Assembly: GCF_022347565.1 (NCBI RefSeq)
Contig: NZ_JAKRGH010000001.1
Location: forward strand, 1 to 64,000
Source of the DNA: Vibrio sp. Of7-15
GTDB lineage: Bacteria; Pseudomonadota; Gammaproteobacteria; Enterobacterales; Vibrionaceae
DNA length: 64,000 nucleotides
Direction of reading: 5' to 3'
Made by a program: the position numbers and the translations under genes
Shown: positions 26,977 to 37,161 of the stretch, one piece after another
How positions within the stretch are numbered: position 1 is the stretch's first letter
How the letters are laid out: every line of letters begins with the position of its first letter
The notes under the pieces: generated by a model
Seen by the model: the letters and a program-made list of their open reading frames with translations, nothing else
Databases searched by the model: none
What the model was told of the DNA's origin: nothing

Positions 26977-27015
26977 TTTATTATCTCTTTGGATCTTATA
27001 TATCTACACACTGTT

Positions 27016-27040
27016 CCTAATAGTAAAAAGGGCTATTAGG
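27016..27040 (-). other. Inverted repeat in the glgX upstream region
   Basis: CCTAATAG and CTATTAGG, 9 bp apart, 40-64 bp upstream of the glgX start. It may be an operator or a leader hairpin. Nothing else in 26977-27347 looks coding. Confidence 0.4.
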
Positions 27041-27228
27041 TAATCGTCAAGGCAATTATTTCAATAAATTTTCTTCTGAAAGTTTATCTCTAATACTTTC
27101 TATTATATTGATATAAATATGATCTATATAACACCTTCCTTTCCATAACTGTTTCTTAGTTACGACATTACGCCTAATATTAGTGATATAACTCTCATAA
27201 ACATTGTTCTGTTTAAAATCTACTCCTA

Positions 27229-27268
27229 GGTCATCCTCCTCTACTCCCTCAGATAAAGGGGGATGTTC
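27229..27268. promoter_or_regulatory. MalT-like boxes between glgX and lamB
   Basis: GAGGATGACC on the minus strand (27229-27238) and GGGGATGTTC on the plus strand (27259-27268) each match 7 of 10 of the MalT box. Both are shared in form with the malK/malE region. About 80-120 bp upstream of lamB. Confidence 0.5.
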
Positions 27269-27347
27269 AATTAGCTTACTACTTTTAGTATTCCTTCCGA
27301 AACGTTGCTAACCCAACAAAATTAAAAATAGAACGAAGGAATGCCTC

Positions 27348-28622
27348 ATGAAATTCAAGCTAGTGCCAGTGGCGGCTGCCATACTTTCGACTGTCGGTGC
27401 ATTTAATGTGTCCGCTTCTGATGTAGTTACGGATGGGTGGGAAGTGCATGGTTATGCTTCTATGAACTACCGTATGGTTGAAGGTGAAACTGTAGATACA
27501 GAATACGGCAAGCCAGACTACAAAACGGCAGGGACGCATGGAAAGAGCACCAACCAAGTTGAATTCACCGTTAAGAAGCACACAGAATTAGAGAATGGTA
27601 CATGGTCTGATTTCGTGGTTCGTACTGAGTATGGCAATGGTAACTCTTACGCTTACACTTCATCTGGCAGCCAAAAGCAAAATGATGAAGCTCAGTTTGA
27701 GGTTAAGGAGACTTTTGTTGAAATTGGTGGCTTATCATTCCTTGGTGACGACACGTCTATTTGGGGCGGTCAGCGTTTCTTAAACCGTGCATCGGGTATC
27801 CTTTCTGGTGAGTTCTGGAAGCAATCATCGGGTGTTGGTGCGGGTATTCAGACTAAACTTGACGGTAAAACAGCAGGTATTGCATTAGTATCGGCAGACC
27901 CTGATGCAGGTAATGCTACTCACGATGCTGAGCGTACAACGGCTACATCACTAGATTTTTACTACTACGGCGTTAAGGCATTAGGTGGTAGTTTTGATTT
28001 TGATTTAAAAGTCATGTCACAAGCGAATAAAGGTGATTCAGCAGACAGCGGTTTAGGCGCTTCTATTACCTATAATCGCGATTACTACGGTTTTGATGGC
28101 TGGACACAAACAGCGATTGCCTACGGTGAAGGTGTGGCTCAAAACCGTGGCGTAAACTTCGGTGGTTGGGCTGGTGGTGATGATAAAGCTCAGTCTATTT
28201 TCTTCACTTCTTACGGCGTGTTAAACATTAGCGATAAGCTGCAAATGGGCTCTGAGCTAACTTACATGGCTGCATTAGATCAGTTATTTGGAGCGGAAGA
28301 CTTAGTGCGATATATTGCAGCTGTTCGCCCTTCTTATAAGATGAATGATAACCTGCGTTTAGAGGCAACGGCTTCATACGGCCATGAAGAAGGTAAAGAA
28401 GGTTACTTTGGCGGTCGTACTGGTGATAGTATCGATAGTAAAATTATCAACTTAGAAGTGGCAGCGGCGTTTACGGTGAATGCTGACTACTTTGGTCGCC
28501 CGCAAATCAAACCATACATTAGCCACATCAAAGCTGATGATGATGCGAGTGCCGGTATTATTGGTATTAAGAGTGGTGATAGTGAAACCATTTTCGGTAT
28601 TCATACTGAAATCTGGTTCTAA
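27348..28622 (+). CDS. lamB: Maltoporin LamB
   Basis: Outer-membrane trimeric channel for maltose and maltodextrins. The 424 residues have a signal peptide of about 23 residues (ending NVSA before SDVV), the N-terminal EVHGYASMNYR, WGGQRFLNRASGILSGEFWKQSSG typical of the constriction-loop region, and the terminal HTEIWF with aromatic end. AACGAAGGAATGCC precedes the ATG as ribosome site. MalT-like boxes lie upstream, malM 61 nt downstream, with a hairpin between. Confidence 0.96.
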   Translation: MKFKLVPVAAAILSTVGAFNVSASDVVTDGWEVHGYASMNYRMVEGETVDTEYGKPDYKTAGTHGKSTNQVEFTVKKHTELENGTWSDFVVRTEYGNGNSYAYTSSGSQKQNDEAQFEVKETFVEIGGLSFLGDDTSIWGGQRFLNRASGILSGEFWKQSSGVGAGIQTKLDGKTAGIALVSADPDAGNATHDAERTTATSLDFYYYGVKALGGSFDFDLKVMSQANKGDSADSGLGASITYNRDYYGFDGWTQTAIAYGEGVAQNRGVNFGGWAGGDDKAQSIFFTSYGVLNISDKLQMGSELTYMAALDQLFGAEDLVRYIAAVRPSYKMNDNLRLEATASYGHEEGKEGYFGGRTGDSIDSKIINLEVAAAFTVNADYFGRPQIKPYISHIKADDDASAGIIGIKSGDSETIFGIHTEIWF

Positions 28623-28636
28623 TCCATCTTTTATAT

Positions 28637-28660
28637 AAAGGCAGCCACGAGCTGCCTTTT
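28637..28660 (+). terminator. Attenuator-like hairpin between lamB and malM
   Basis: AAAGGCAGC / GCTGCCTTT stem with loop CACGA and a short interrupted T-run. It probably lowers read-through from lamB into malM. Confidence 0.65.
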
Positions 28661-28683
28661 GTCGTTTTAAAGAGAAATAAATT

Positions 28684-29559
28684 ATGAAGATAATCAAATC
28701 GACTTCTGCGCTATTTTTAGCCGCTTTCGTAGCAGGTTGTAGCCAAATGCCCTCAGGAGTTCAAGATCAAGCGTTAAATGAGTCAGCCTTGATAACCGCT
28801 GAAGCGTGCTGCAATGGTTTTGCACAGTTCCCTTGGATCGGACTGGAGAAGAGTGAGTCGCTTGATTTCGTGATTGATGAATCTTCACCTGTCGGTGTTT
28901 TTGACGATGGAAAAAGCTATTTTGCTAGCTTTAAGCTGCCTGAGCGTTCTGAAAAAGTAACATTAACCTTGAATAGCTTCATGTCTGGCAGTGAAGTGTT
29001 TGCTCCTAAACTCATTGCACTTGATGAACATTTTAAACCTGTACAAGAAATCGATTTGGAACAGTTTGATGTGAAAACATCGAGTATGTTCACACGCAGT
29101 CAGTACTCAACAAGCGTGACGCTACTGCATTCAGAGACACCTTACGTTGTTATTTATTCACCTCAAGCGTATTTAAATCAAAAGATTACTGTACCTCACC
29201 CAGCCCGTGTTCGAGCGGAAGAGTTAGGCGAAGCGAGGCCAATGGTCACAGACCCTGTGTATCAGCATGCCCCAACAGGCAAATTAGAGCTTGAATTAGA
29301 CACACTGACTTTACGTGCATTTAATGCTACTAAATCTTCGCTACCAGAAACTAAAGTAACACCAGAAGAGAAGATCATACTGAAACCTATTTTATCTTCG
29401 CCTTCAATGCTGACAGAGACCGAACAATTTTATAACCAGCAAATAGAAAAAGCGGTTGCTGAAAATGATATGAAAAAAGCATTGCGTTTGGTTGAAGAAG
29501 CCAAGCGAGCAGGTTCAAAAAGCGCGGAAGACGTATTTATTCAACTTATAAAGAAATAA
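28684..29559 (+). CDS. malM: Maltose operon periplasmic lipoprotein MalM
   Basis: 291 aa. Lipoprotein signal with AFVAGC (Cys19). The ACCNGFAQFPWIGL motif and the following beta-rich domain (FFDGKSYFASFKLPE-type region) are typical of MalM, as is the C-terminal coiled segment. Its biochemical role is not settled; it accompanies lamB in enteric and vibrio mal operons. It follows lamB in the same direction and ends before a strong terminator. Confidence 0.92.
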   Translation: MKIIKSTSALFLAAFVAGCSQMPSGVQDQALNESALITAEACCNGFAQFPWIGLEKSESLDFVIDESSPVGVFDDGKSYFASFKLPERSEKVTLTLNSFMSGSEVFAPKLIALDEHFKPVQEIDLEQFDVKTSSMFTRSQYSTSVTLLHSETPYVVIYSPQAYLNQKITVPHPARVRAEELGEARPMVTDPVYQHAPTGKLELELDTLTLRAFNATKSSLPETKVTPEEKIILKPILSSPSMLTETEQFYNQQIEKAVAENDMKKALRLVEEAKRAGSKSAEDVFIQLIKK

Positions 29560-29578
29560 TCCTGCCTTATTTCTTTTT

Positions 29579-29605
29579 TGGCGGCTAATTTTAGTCGCCT
29601 TTTTT
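29579..29605 (+). terminator. Terminator of lamB-malM
   Basis: GGCGGCTA / TAGTCGCC stem with an AATTTT-type loop and a run of six T. Confidence 0.82.
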
Positions 29606-29806
29606 GTGCCAGAAATTTTTAATAGACACTTGGCTTTGCTTCCTAATCTGATGATGTTGATCATTTCAGCAAGTGATGAGGCTTACTCAGGCTGCTGCTT
29701 TATCAATGATATAGTGTTACGCTGAAATTAAGTTGCCACACAATAAACTAGAAGTAACACTCCCCGTAAAGATTACTTAATAAATGAGTAATGAAAGCTT
29801 TATTGC

Positions 29807-29833
29807 AATGGCTTTAGTGATGAAGCCATTTTT
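29807..29833 (+). terminator. Orphan hairpin in the malM-lipoprotein gap
   Basis: AATGGCTT / AAGCCATT with an 8-nt loop and TTTAT. The gap 29606-29967 otherwise shows no gene; the hairpin could be a remnant terminator or the end of a small transcript. Confidence 0.4.
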
Positions 29834-29967
29834 ATGCCCTAAAGGTGCTTTATAAAAAAGAGTGGAAAACTTTTATTTATCTTTAGAGTAGATACTGTTG
29901 TTATCTAGCTTAGTTTATAAAAAGTTATGCAAAATCGAAGAACAAGCCGAATTTAATTAGGATGTAA

Positions 29968-31149
29968 ATGAAGAGATTAATTCAAAAACTAAGTGTCATT
30001 TTCGTTATTGCATTATTAGCGGCCTGTAAGCCTGAAATAGGCACGAATAATACGGCGGCTGAGCCATTAAGTGTTGTTGAGCAAAAGAATGCGCAAGAGT
30101 GGGAAGACCATAGAGAATACGTGACTGAGAATAACTATGTTATTCGTGAAGGGAATTCAGGTAAGCCTGCTCATTTTATTTATAAAGCGCAAGAATGGCC
30201 ACGTGAAGATTTGAATGACAAAAGTTCTTACGACTTACCCCGAGTGATGTTTCGTTGGAATAACATGCGCTACGACATCATGTACGGTGCTCAAACAGAA
30301 GAGCAGCGTTATGAAGCGCGCGATAAAATATGGAGCATTAAAACCGACGGTACTGATTTACGTTTAGTCACGGACGATTTTAACGGTTCAGTACGGGTAA
30401 TGCGTCGTTCGCCAGATAACCGCTACTTAGCTTACGCTTATGGTCACAGTGATGGCATGTTCAAAATCTTGTTTGATTTAAAAACACAAACCAGCACCGT
30501 CCTTGGCCAGTCGCGTGGAAAAGACATGTTCTTATGGGCAGAAGACAGCAGCTATGTGTATTTTGCAGACAATCGATCTTATTGGAAATACGATATTGCG
30601 ACACAGAAAAAAGAAGAAGTGGACATTCATTTTTCTAACCATTCGGTGATATACCAAGGTAAACGGTATGTGGTGTCTGATTATGGGGTGGTGGTTTACG
30701 ATGAAAGTAAAAATGAAAGGCTTTATAGTGTCGGTGTTGAGTCATCGGACCCTGAAGAGTTAGAGCGGTTTTTATCAGATCATGATTACCGACAACGTTT
30801 TTCATTTCTAAAAAGGTCAATCAGCCCGACAGGGCGTTATGCTTGGGCAGAGAGCCAAGACTATCGTTTTTTAATTGACACTCATACGAAAACGTTTAAA
30901 CAAGAAACAATTATTCCACGTACTCCAGGGAAATTTCGTTTTTTTGAGCTAATAAGTTTAGATGCTAAGTACGTACGAAATGGTGCAGGGTTAGTATTTT
31001 TATTTAAATTGAATGATGAACATGAGCTAATTACGGATGATTACATTCGCTGGGGACAAATTGGAACAGGGCAAAGTGCGACGGATTCAGCTCTTTATAA
31101 TGCATTTGCAAATAATGGTGATTTTGTGAAGGAGGTCATCCATGAGTAA
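29968..31149 (+). CDS. Beta-propeller-like lipoprotein, function unknown
   Basis: 393 aa. Signal with the lipobox LLAAC (Cys20, followed by Lys, so probably sorted to the outer membrane). The body has repeated strand patterns of the TolB/WD40-like kind: DKIWSIKTDGTDLRLVTDDF, VRVMRRSPDNRYLAYAYG and SISPTGRYAWAES. I do not recognise a named family. Its last 8 nt overlap the start of the 1571-residue gene, whose ribosome site lies inside this frame, so the two proteins are made together. It might partner, anchor or neutralise the large protein; this is inference. Confidence 0.8.
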   Translation: MKRLIQKLSVIFVIALLAACKPEIGTNNTAAEPLSVVEQKNAQEWEDHREYVTENNYVIREGNSGKPAHFIYKAQEWPREDLNDKSSYDLPRVMFRWNNMRYDIMYGAQTEEQRYEARDKIWSIKTDGTDLRLVTDDFNGSVRVMRRSPDNRYLAYAYGHSDGMFKILFDLKTQTSTVLGQSRGKDMFLWAEDSSYVYFADNRSYWKYDIATQKKEEVDIHFSNHSVIYQGKRYVVSDYGVVVYDESKNERLYSVGVESSDPEELERFLSDHDYRQRFSFLKRSISPTGRYAWAESQDYRFLIDTHTKTFKQETIIPRTPGKFRFFELISLDAKYVRNGAGLVFLFKLNDEHELITDDYIRWGQIGTGQSATDSALYNAFANNGDFVKEVIHE

Positions 31150-34100
31150 TGATAAAAAAGAGTTGGTATCAGATTATTATTTATTTGGAGCCCATTTCTT
31201 TTCAGAGTTTGATTCAGATTCGAAAAAAAATATTTATGAAGCCTGGCATATAAACTCTAATAATAGTGATGTTCGTGAATTGAAAAATATCCGCCCTATT
31301 GTTAATACCCCCATTTTGGCAAATGTGAATAGCAGTGACCCTTACTTATGGGGAACGGATCATTATGGTGGGATCAGGGCACTTGGTGTTGGGACCCAAA
31401 AAAGTGATGATACGTTTGAAATATTACGCCATAGCGATCCGGTTCATAAATTAACCAAAGAAAAGTACCAAATTTCATTTCCTCCATTATCTATTTTAGC
31501 GAGGTTATCTGCGTTAAACCCAGATAATAAAGAGCTCTGTTCTAAAGTAGAATCTTTAGTAAAAACGGTGGGCAATAAGGCGGCCCTTAGTACCGAGTTT
31601 GCTGTTACCCAAGTATCTGTTGACCAATTAGCCCCAGCTTATAAGCCAAAGCAAGATGGCTCATTAAGCGATGCCGAGCAAACCTATAATGAGTGGTTAA
31701 GTAAAGTACAAGAAGCTGGCAAGCCACTTAAAGGCTTTTTATTACCAACGTTCTCGACCTGTGCGGTGATGTTCTCTAGCCCTGATTATACGAATGCTAT
31801 GGTCAGTTTACATCGCTTTGTGGTTGATAAATCAGGCGATGAAATTAATGGTGGTAAGTGGGTACAAGTTGGTGTACCAACTAAAGCAACGGTATTAGAA
31901 GAAAGTGACCAATATTACCCTTGTGCGCTGTTTAATATTGATGCTGATAAATTTGAAGAAGATTTTTATAGTGTAAGGGTCGTTTTTGACCCAGAAAATT
32001 ACCCTAAAAAAATTATTCCTAAATCTATCATAGAATCAAATCTTGATAGTGTTAATGACTTCGGAAAGGTTGTTTATTATTACGAGTTGCGTGAATACAT
32101 TCAGTTTAATCAAAATACCCCAATGGGTAAATTTGCCATGGTATCAGGGGATATGTTATCGCTGGAAGAATCGCTAATTTGCCAATACCCTCAGTATTTA
32201 GGTTGGATGAAAGAGTACCTAAAAGGCGATATCCCTGAGTCGAAAAGAATAGATAGCCCAGCTTTAACAAGTTTGGCAGCCTTAAATAGCATACGTGATG
32301 CTTCTTCCGAGCTTGGAACGAATTTGTTAACCGGTGGTTTAAATCCGCACATTGAAAATGGCCCTACGGCCGTAATGAATAATGTGAGTAAAATCTTTTG
32401 GGATAAAATTGATAAGGCGGAATTGCCAGATGCAATGGTGGCCAGTGGGGCTTTGTTCTGGGGTATACAAAGTGTTGCTGGCGGTTGGGACGAACTGAAA
32501 TCTTTGCTGACTTTAGATAGTGGCAGCGCAGAATATATGCAGAACTTTAGTGGCCGAGCCTTATTCAGTAATAAAGTTTTTGATAAGTTAAAAGCTCAAG
32601 AGTCGTTGCATGCTTTTATTGATGACATTAAAAATAAAAACTACCGAGGTCTCAGTGGTACGTTAGCTGAATCATGGATGGGCGGTGTTGGTGGCTTTGC
32701 AGATAAAGGGTTTTCTTTTATCAATACGTTTGAGTCACTGAACGATCTTTATAGTAAAGGTAAACAAGTAAAGGCAATGAATAAAAAAAGCAAAGCGGCA
32801 AAAGGAGACTTAAGCCAAATTGCTTATGATTATCTTGCAAATATTCCGGTGTGGGATGATGAAAAGGTTGCCCAGCATAAGAAAATCGATGAAGCCGTAA
32901 AAGAAGCTCAAAAAAGCCTTTCTGAAAATAATTTAGATTTGATCAAAACGTTTAATGGGCCAAAAGGTTCCGGAATCGTCATGTTATTTCATTTTAACTC
33001 AACCAAAGATGAAATGATCGCTAATCAGCCCGTCATTAGCGCCATCAGTGACGCTATCAAAGAGCAAGGTGGTATTCATATTGAAATTGAAGGTCATGCT
33101 TGCCAAGTCGATACACCTGAAATCAATATGAAGGTTTCAAGAGCCAGAGCTGAAAATGCGAAAAAGGCGTTTCCTGAATCTTTGCACGATCGTATTTACA
33201 TTAGAGCAATGGGCGAAAACATGCCTGTCGTAGAGGCTTATGGTAAAGATGTGCATCGCTCTAATCCTGAATTAATGAAAAACCGCCGAGTTGAAATACG
33301 CCTTTATTTGCAAGCACTAAATGTGATTTTCCACCCAAGTCGAATGGGTTCACAAGTGATGGAACGTTCCCGCTTAGCTTCTATGTTAGCGATTAATGAC
33401 GTAGATAAAGCCGAGAAAGAGCTTAAAATGGCGGTGCTGCAAGGTATGCTTGATGTGGCGAGTTTTATGCCATTGATTGGCCCAGCAGCAAGAGGCATTT
33501 TATTAGCGAAAGATGCTACTGAAGTTGCTGTTTCGGCGCTGAAACTACTCGATTCAGCTTTGTTTGATTATCACTTTGAACAATTACTTAAAAATAAAAG
33601 TGCAGAAAAAGAACTGATAAACCTTTCCCGTATTCATTTAAGAATGCTTCGAGAAGTTCGAGATATAGAGATTGAACTTGAGCAACAGCTAGAAAGTTAT
33701 GAAGACCTCACCAAGTTTTTATCGTCAGACTCGACGAAAAAAGAGCTGCTAAAACGTTTTAAACTCAGGGCGCTAGGCTTTAATGGCTTAATGATTTTAT
33801 TGGCCCACATCTCAAATAAAGAGGGGGTTAGCCGTGTTGAAAAAGCACTGGATGATTATGATGTAAAAGGCTTTATTGATAAATATATAGAAAGGGATGA
33901 TTGGTCTGTTGCCACGGTTGGTGGTAATAACCTTGCGTTAAGCTGGATTAATGAAAAGGAAGCGAAAAAGACCGAGTTATTGCAGCAATATAGCGCTTAT
34001 TGGCCTGTTACAGTTCAAACTCTTGATAGTCGGCAAGGAATAGATAAGTTATTGGCTCCGTCAAAAATGGCTTCTGGCTTATTTAATCGAATATTTCCTG

Positions 34101-35857
34101 TCCAGACCAAATTGTTTGAGCATGGGGAAAAGGAGCTTTTCCAAGAGTTTGCAAGTAACTTCTCGATAACCAAAGTTAAGCTTGAAGCAAATATGGTTGG
34201 TTTTTGCCGAGTATTGATCGCTGATCAAAAAGGAGATAAATGGGAGCGCTTAGATGAATGGAAGACATCTAATAAGTCGAACCGTATTTCTTGTTTTCAC
34301 CGCTTGAAATTGCAGATTGTATTACAAAAAGAAGTGACTAAAACAGCCTTCCCGTACAAGTTAGGCTACCGTCGAATTGACGGCGTTGATATTTCAGGGC
34401 CAACTTTTGAGGTGTTTTTCACCCCAATGAACGTTGAGGATTTCAGTGTAGATGTTGGAAATGAACTTAAAGATTATTATAAGTCTCAAGAGTTAGAGTC
34501 TCTGACTGCTGTCGAATTTGAGCCAAATTATTATTTCGGTGACACCGGTATTTTTGGGGTTAAACCGATAACATCTAAAGGAAGAGTTGAGGGGTTATCA
34601 GCCTTAGCTATGTTTGGGATTGAGCAGGTGCTTGATTCTTTGGGAGCAAGGGAAAGTAAAGCTTATGAAGCCTATGTGAAAAGCGGTGGGTTTCGCTCTA
34701 TGTATTATGAGTTCTTCCTTCAAGCTGAGGATGAAAGTAAGAGCGGTAAAATGGCGTTTCCGCTGCCTTTATATAAATCTTCAAGCCAAGACGATGATAA
34801 GTCAGATTTTTTGGTTGGTGTGCATAGTGAAAATACCCATAAAGTAAGTTTTTCTAATGGTTTCAATGGGCAGTTATTGCAAATACCGGAAAGTCATTTA
34901 GTGAAAGTGGAAGAGTTTACCTACGCAACGGAGACCGGAAAACGTCTTTCTACTTCGGTACTTAAGGAGGTTAACCATAAGGCTTTGGCTATTGATTATA
35001 AAAATGAGTTACAACATTTTAATGAGGGTGGTTTTCTATCCGATAATGAAATGCTACATGACTTTTCTTGGGGTGATTCTCGTGCGGCTGAATTTAAAGG
35101 TTCTAAGGCAGAACCGATGTCGGTGTTTGTACTGCTAGTAGGAGAGCATAATAAGGAAAGCTATCAGACGATGTCAGTGCCATGGCAGAGTATTGATATG
35201 ACATTACAGCTCAACATGGAACTTAAGGATAAATCAGTTAAGGGGCCTATATATCATTATCCAATGAGGTTTGCTGGTTCTATTAAATTTAGTGCTTATC
35301 ATCAGAAAATGAATAAAACTAACGGTACCTCATACCCACTGTGGTTACGTGATCATGAAAAAATAGAAGGTACACTAGATAAGAAACATGAGTCTTTCTT
35401 AGCAGGGGCTCTGGAAGGGTTAGAAAAAGACAATTCATTAGATGATAAAAAAGAGTACGCTTTATATGTTTTAAAAGTGCCGTTGCATTATATTTCTCCA
35501 ACAGGAGTGAATGTTAAAGGGTTACGTCCTTTTGGTGGCCTTGCTCATAATATAAATGACAAGATGACATTATCAGTGAGTTCACTATTTCAGGCTAATA
35601 TGTCTGCCAATAATGATTATAAGATAGATGGTATTAAAGTAGATCTACCTGCGTTAACAGTAAGTAAATTGCGAACAGGGGCACCTTGGCTTCTTACTGG
35701 TGAATTAGGTAAAGATGGCGTTGATAAGTCTGTCGCGTCTTATTGGGAAGGGTATAGCAATGAAGACAAGAAAAAAATGTTAGAGCATTGGGTCAAAAAG
35801 CAACCAACAGTTGTGGACTCAATATACCCGTTTGAAAAAATGATAAAAAATAGTTAA
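31142..35857 (+). CDS. Giant protein with internal OmpA-like domain, function unknown
   Basis: 1571 aa, no signal peptide. Residues 1-600 match nothing I know. About 609-724 form an OmpA-like domain (LFHFNSTKDE, IEIEGHA, SRARAENAKKAF, NRRVEIRL); the Asp usual after GHA is replaced by Cys-Gln, so peptidoglycan binding may be weak. About 763-800 is a Gly/Ala-rich hydrophobic hairpin (DVASFMPLIGPAARGILLAK) of the kind seen in front of toxin parts of secreted effectors. A charged helical region follows, then about 650 uncharacterised residues. AAGGAGG lies 6 nt before the ATG, inside the lipoprotein gene. A type VI-like effector or large surface protein are both possible; no VgrG, PAAR or Rhs part was seen. 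Confidence 0.85.
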   Translation: MSNDKKELVSDYYLFGAHFFSEFDSDSKKNIYEAWHINSNNSDVRELKNIRPIVNTPILANVNSSDPYLWGTDHYGGIRALGVGTQKSDDTFEILRHSDPVHKLTKEKYQISFPPLSILARLSALNPDNKELCSKVESLVKTVGNKAALSTEFAVTQVSVDQLAPAYKPKQDGSLSDAEQTYNEWLSKVQEAGKPLKGFLLPTFSTCAVMFSSPDYTNAMVSLHRFVVDKSGDEINGGKWVQVGVPTKATVLEESDQYYPCALFNIDADKFEEDFYSVRVVFDPENYPKKIIPKSIIESNLDSVNDFGKVVYYYELREYIQFNQNTPMGKFAMVSGDMLSLEESLICQYPQYLGWMKEYLKGDIPESKRIDSPALTSLAALNSIRDASSELGTNLLTGGLNPHIENGPTAVMNNVSKIFWDKIDKAELPDAMVASGALFWGIQSVAGGWDELKSLLTLDSGSAEYMQNFSGRALFSNKVFDKLKAQESLHAFIDDIKNKNYRGLSGTLAESWMGGVGGFADKGFSFINTFESLNDLYSKGKQVKAMNKKSKAAKGDLSQIAYDYLANIPVWDDEKVAQHKKIDEAVKEAQKSLSENNLDLIKTFNGPKGSGIVMLFHFNSTKDEMIANQPVISAISDAIKEQGGIHIEIEGHACQVDTPEINMKVSRARAENAKKAFPESLHDRIYIRAMGENMPVVEAYGKDVHRSNPELMKNRRVEIRLYLQALNVIFHPSRMGSQVMERSRLASMLAINDVDKAEKELKMAVLQGMLDVASFMPLIGPAARGILLAKDATEVAVSALKLLDSALFDYHFEQLLKNKSAEKELINLSRIHLRMLREVRDIEIELEQQLESYEDLTKFLSSDSTKKELLKRFKLRALGFNGLMILLAHISNKEGVSRVEKALDDYDVKGFIDKYIERDDWSVATVGGNNLALSWINEKEAKKTELLQQYSAYWPVTVQTLDSRQGIDKLLAPSKMASGLFNRIFPVQTKLFEHGEKELFQEFASNFSITKVKLEANMVGFCRVLIADQKGDKWERLDEWKTSNKSNRISCFHRLKLQIVLQKEVTKTAFPYKLGYRRIDGVDISGPTFEVFFTPMNVEDFSVDVGNELKDYYKSQELESLTAVEFEPNYYFGDTGIFGVKPITSKGRVEGLSALAMFGIEQVLDSLGARESKAYEAYVKSGGFRSMYYEFFLQAEDESKSGKMAFPLPLYKSSSQDDDKSDFLVGVHSENTHKVSFSNGFNGQLLQIPESHLVKVEEFTYATETGKRLSTSVLKEVNHKALAIDYKNELQHFNEGGFLSDNEMLHDFSWGDSRAAEFKGSKAEPMSVFVLLVGEHNKESYQTMSVPWQSIDMTLQLNMELKDKSVKGPIYHYPMRFAGSIKFSAYHQKMNKTNGTSYPLWLRDHEKIEGTLDKKHESFLAGALEGLEKDNSLDDKKEYALYVLKVPLHYISPTGVNVKGLRPFGGLAHNINDKMTLSVSSLFQANMSANNDYKIDGIKVDLPALTVSKLRTGAPWLLTGELGKDGVDKSVASYWEGYSNEDKKKMLEHWVKKQPTVVDSIYPFEKMIKNS

Positions 35858-35879
35858 AGGTTACTTTTATTCTGATGAT

Positions 35880-35908
35880 AAAAAGCCGATCTAAGATCGG
35901 CTTTTTTT
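35880..35908. terminator. Bidirectional terminator between the giant gene and malK
   Basis: AAAAAGCCGATC / GATCGGCTTTTT stem with a 3-nt loop. malK ends 2 bp to the right. Confidence 0.88.
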
Positions 35909-35909
35909 A

Positions 35910-37019
35910 TTAAACGCCCGCTTCTTTATGTAGGCGTTGGCAAGCTTTTCCGTCACTGTGGAATAAGTGGCAACGGTTAGCTGGAATACCAATAGAGAAC
36001 TTATCGCCACTATTTAGCAGTAGCGTGTCTGGTACGCGGTAAATCACATCGGCATCGGCGCTTTCAAGGTTAAGGTAGACTTGGGTTTCGTAACCTAGTT
36101 TTTCTACCACCAATACTTCGCCATCAATTTTTGCATCTCCTTGCTCTTCAGGCACCAGATGCTCAGGGCGAATACCAAGGGACATGCGATCGCCTGCTGT
36201 GACTGTGGTGCCATCAACCGGGATCCAGAAGGCACTGCCATTGGCCAACTTAACTTTCACGCGTTCTTTTTCAGCTTCTTCAATGTGAACGCTGATGAAA
36301 TTCATTTTTGGTGAGCCGATAAAGCCAGCCACAAAGCGATTTTTCGGATAGTGGTACAGCTCTAATGGCGCACCAACTTGAGAAACATAACCACCATCGA
36401 GTACAACAATTTTTTCTGCCATGGTCATCGCTTCTACCTGATCATGGGTCACGTAAATCATGGTACAACCCAGTTGTTTGTGTAGCTTGGCGATTTCAAT
36501 GCGCATTTGCACGCGAAGGGCAGCATCTAGGTTAGACAGAGGCTCATCTAATAAGAAGACATCAGGTTGAGAAACTAACGTACGTCCAATGGCAACACGC
36601 TGACGTTGACCACCAGAAAGGGCTTTAGGCTGGCGCTCAAGTAGGTGACCAAGTTGAAGAATATCGGCGGCGTGATCAACACGTTTTTTGATTTCTCCTT
36701 TATTGGCTTTCGCGAGTTTTAAGCCAAAAGACATGTTGTCGAATAAGTTTAAATGAGGATAGAGCGCATAGGATTGGAACACCATACCTACCCCTCGTTT
36801 CGATGGCTCAACATCGTTCATGCGTTTTCCGCCGATGTATAAGTCACCTGAGGTGATATCTTCTAGGCCTGCAATACAGCGAAGTAGTGTGGATTTACCA
36901 CAGCCCGATGGGCCAACAAATACTACAAATTCACCTTCGTTAATGTCCAGATCAACGTTCTTAGAAATTAAAACGTCATCGTATGCTTTACATACATTGC
37001 GTAACGTGACACTCGTCAT
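35910..37019 (-). CDS. malK: Maltose/maltodextrin ABC transporter ATPase MalK
   Basis: 369 aa, standard MalK length. Walker [11 protein letters not shown]-loop [11 protein letters not shown], signature [15 protein letters not shown], Walker [14 protein letters not shown] and the switch His in [10 protein letters not shown] are all present. The C-terminal regulatory domain ([19 protein letters not shown]) is the part that in enterics binds MalT and EIIA-Glc. It is divergent from malEFG across a 673-bp region with several MalT-like boxes. Confidence 0.96.
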   Translation of the reverse strand: MTSVTLRNVCKAYDDVLISKNVDLDINEGEFVVFVGPSGCGKSTLLRCIAGLEDITSGDLYIGGKRMNDVEPSKRGVGMVFQSYALYPHLNLFDNMSFGLKLAKANKGEIKKRVDHAADILQLGHLLERQPKALSGGQRQRVAIGRTLVSQPDVFLLDEPLSNLDAALRVQMRIEIAKLHKQLGCTMIYVTHDQVEAMTMAEKIVVLDGGYVSQVGAPLELYHYPKNRFVAGFIGSPKMNFISVHIEEAEKERVKVKLANGSAFWIPVDGTTVTAGDRMSLGIRPEHLVPEEQGDAKIDGEVLVVEKLGYETQVYLNLESADADVIYRVPDTLLLNSGDKFSIGIPANRCHLFHSDGKACQRLHKEAGV

Positions 37020-37121
37020 TGAGCCTGTCCTCTATAAATTTTATTGCGACCGCTAGGGTGAAGAGTATGAACTATTTGGCCTAGTGGTAAAGAATAGTTT
37101 TTTAGGTAGCAGAGAAAATAA

Positions 37122-37161
37122 GGGGCGGTGGTGACGCCAAGTGGTGTTCACACACCGCCCC
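37122..37161 (-). other. GC-rich inverted repeat in the malK leader
   Basis: GGGGCGGTG and CACCGCCCC, 22 bp apart, about 100 bp upstream of malK. This would form a stable hairpin in the malK 5' untranslated RNA; no T-run follows, so it is not a plain terminator. Confidence 0.5.

Noticed and set aside
27120-27268. Insertion-sequence or recombination-site remnants in the mal intergenic regions
   Set aside because: No terminal inverted repeats, target duplications or transposase fragments were seen; the repeats fit regulator sites.
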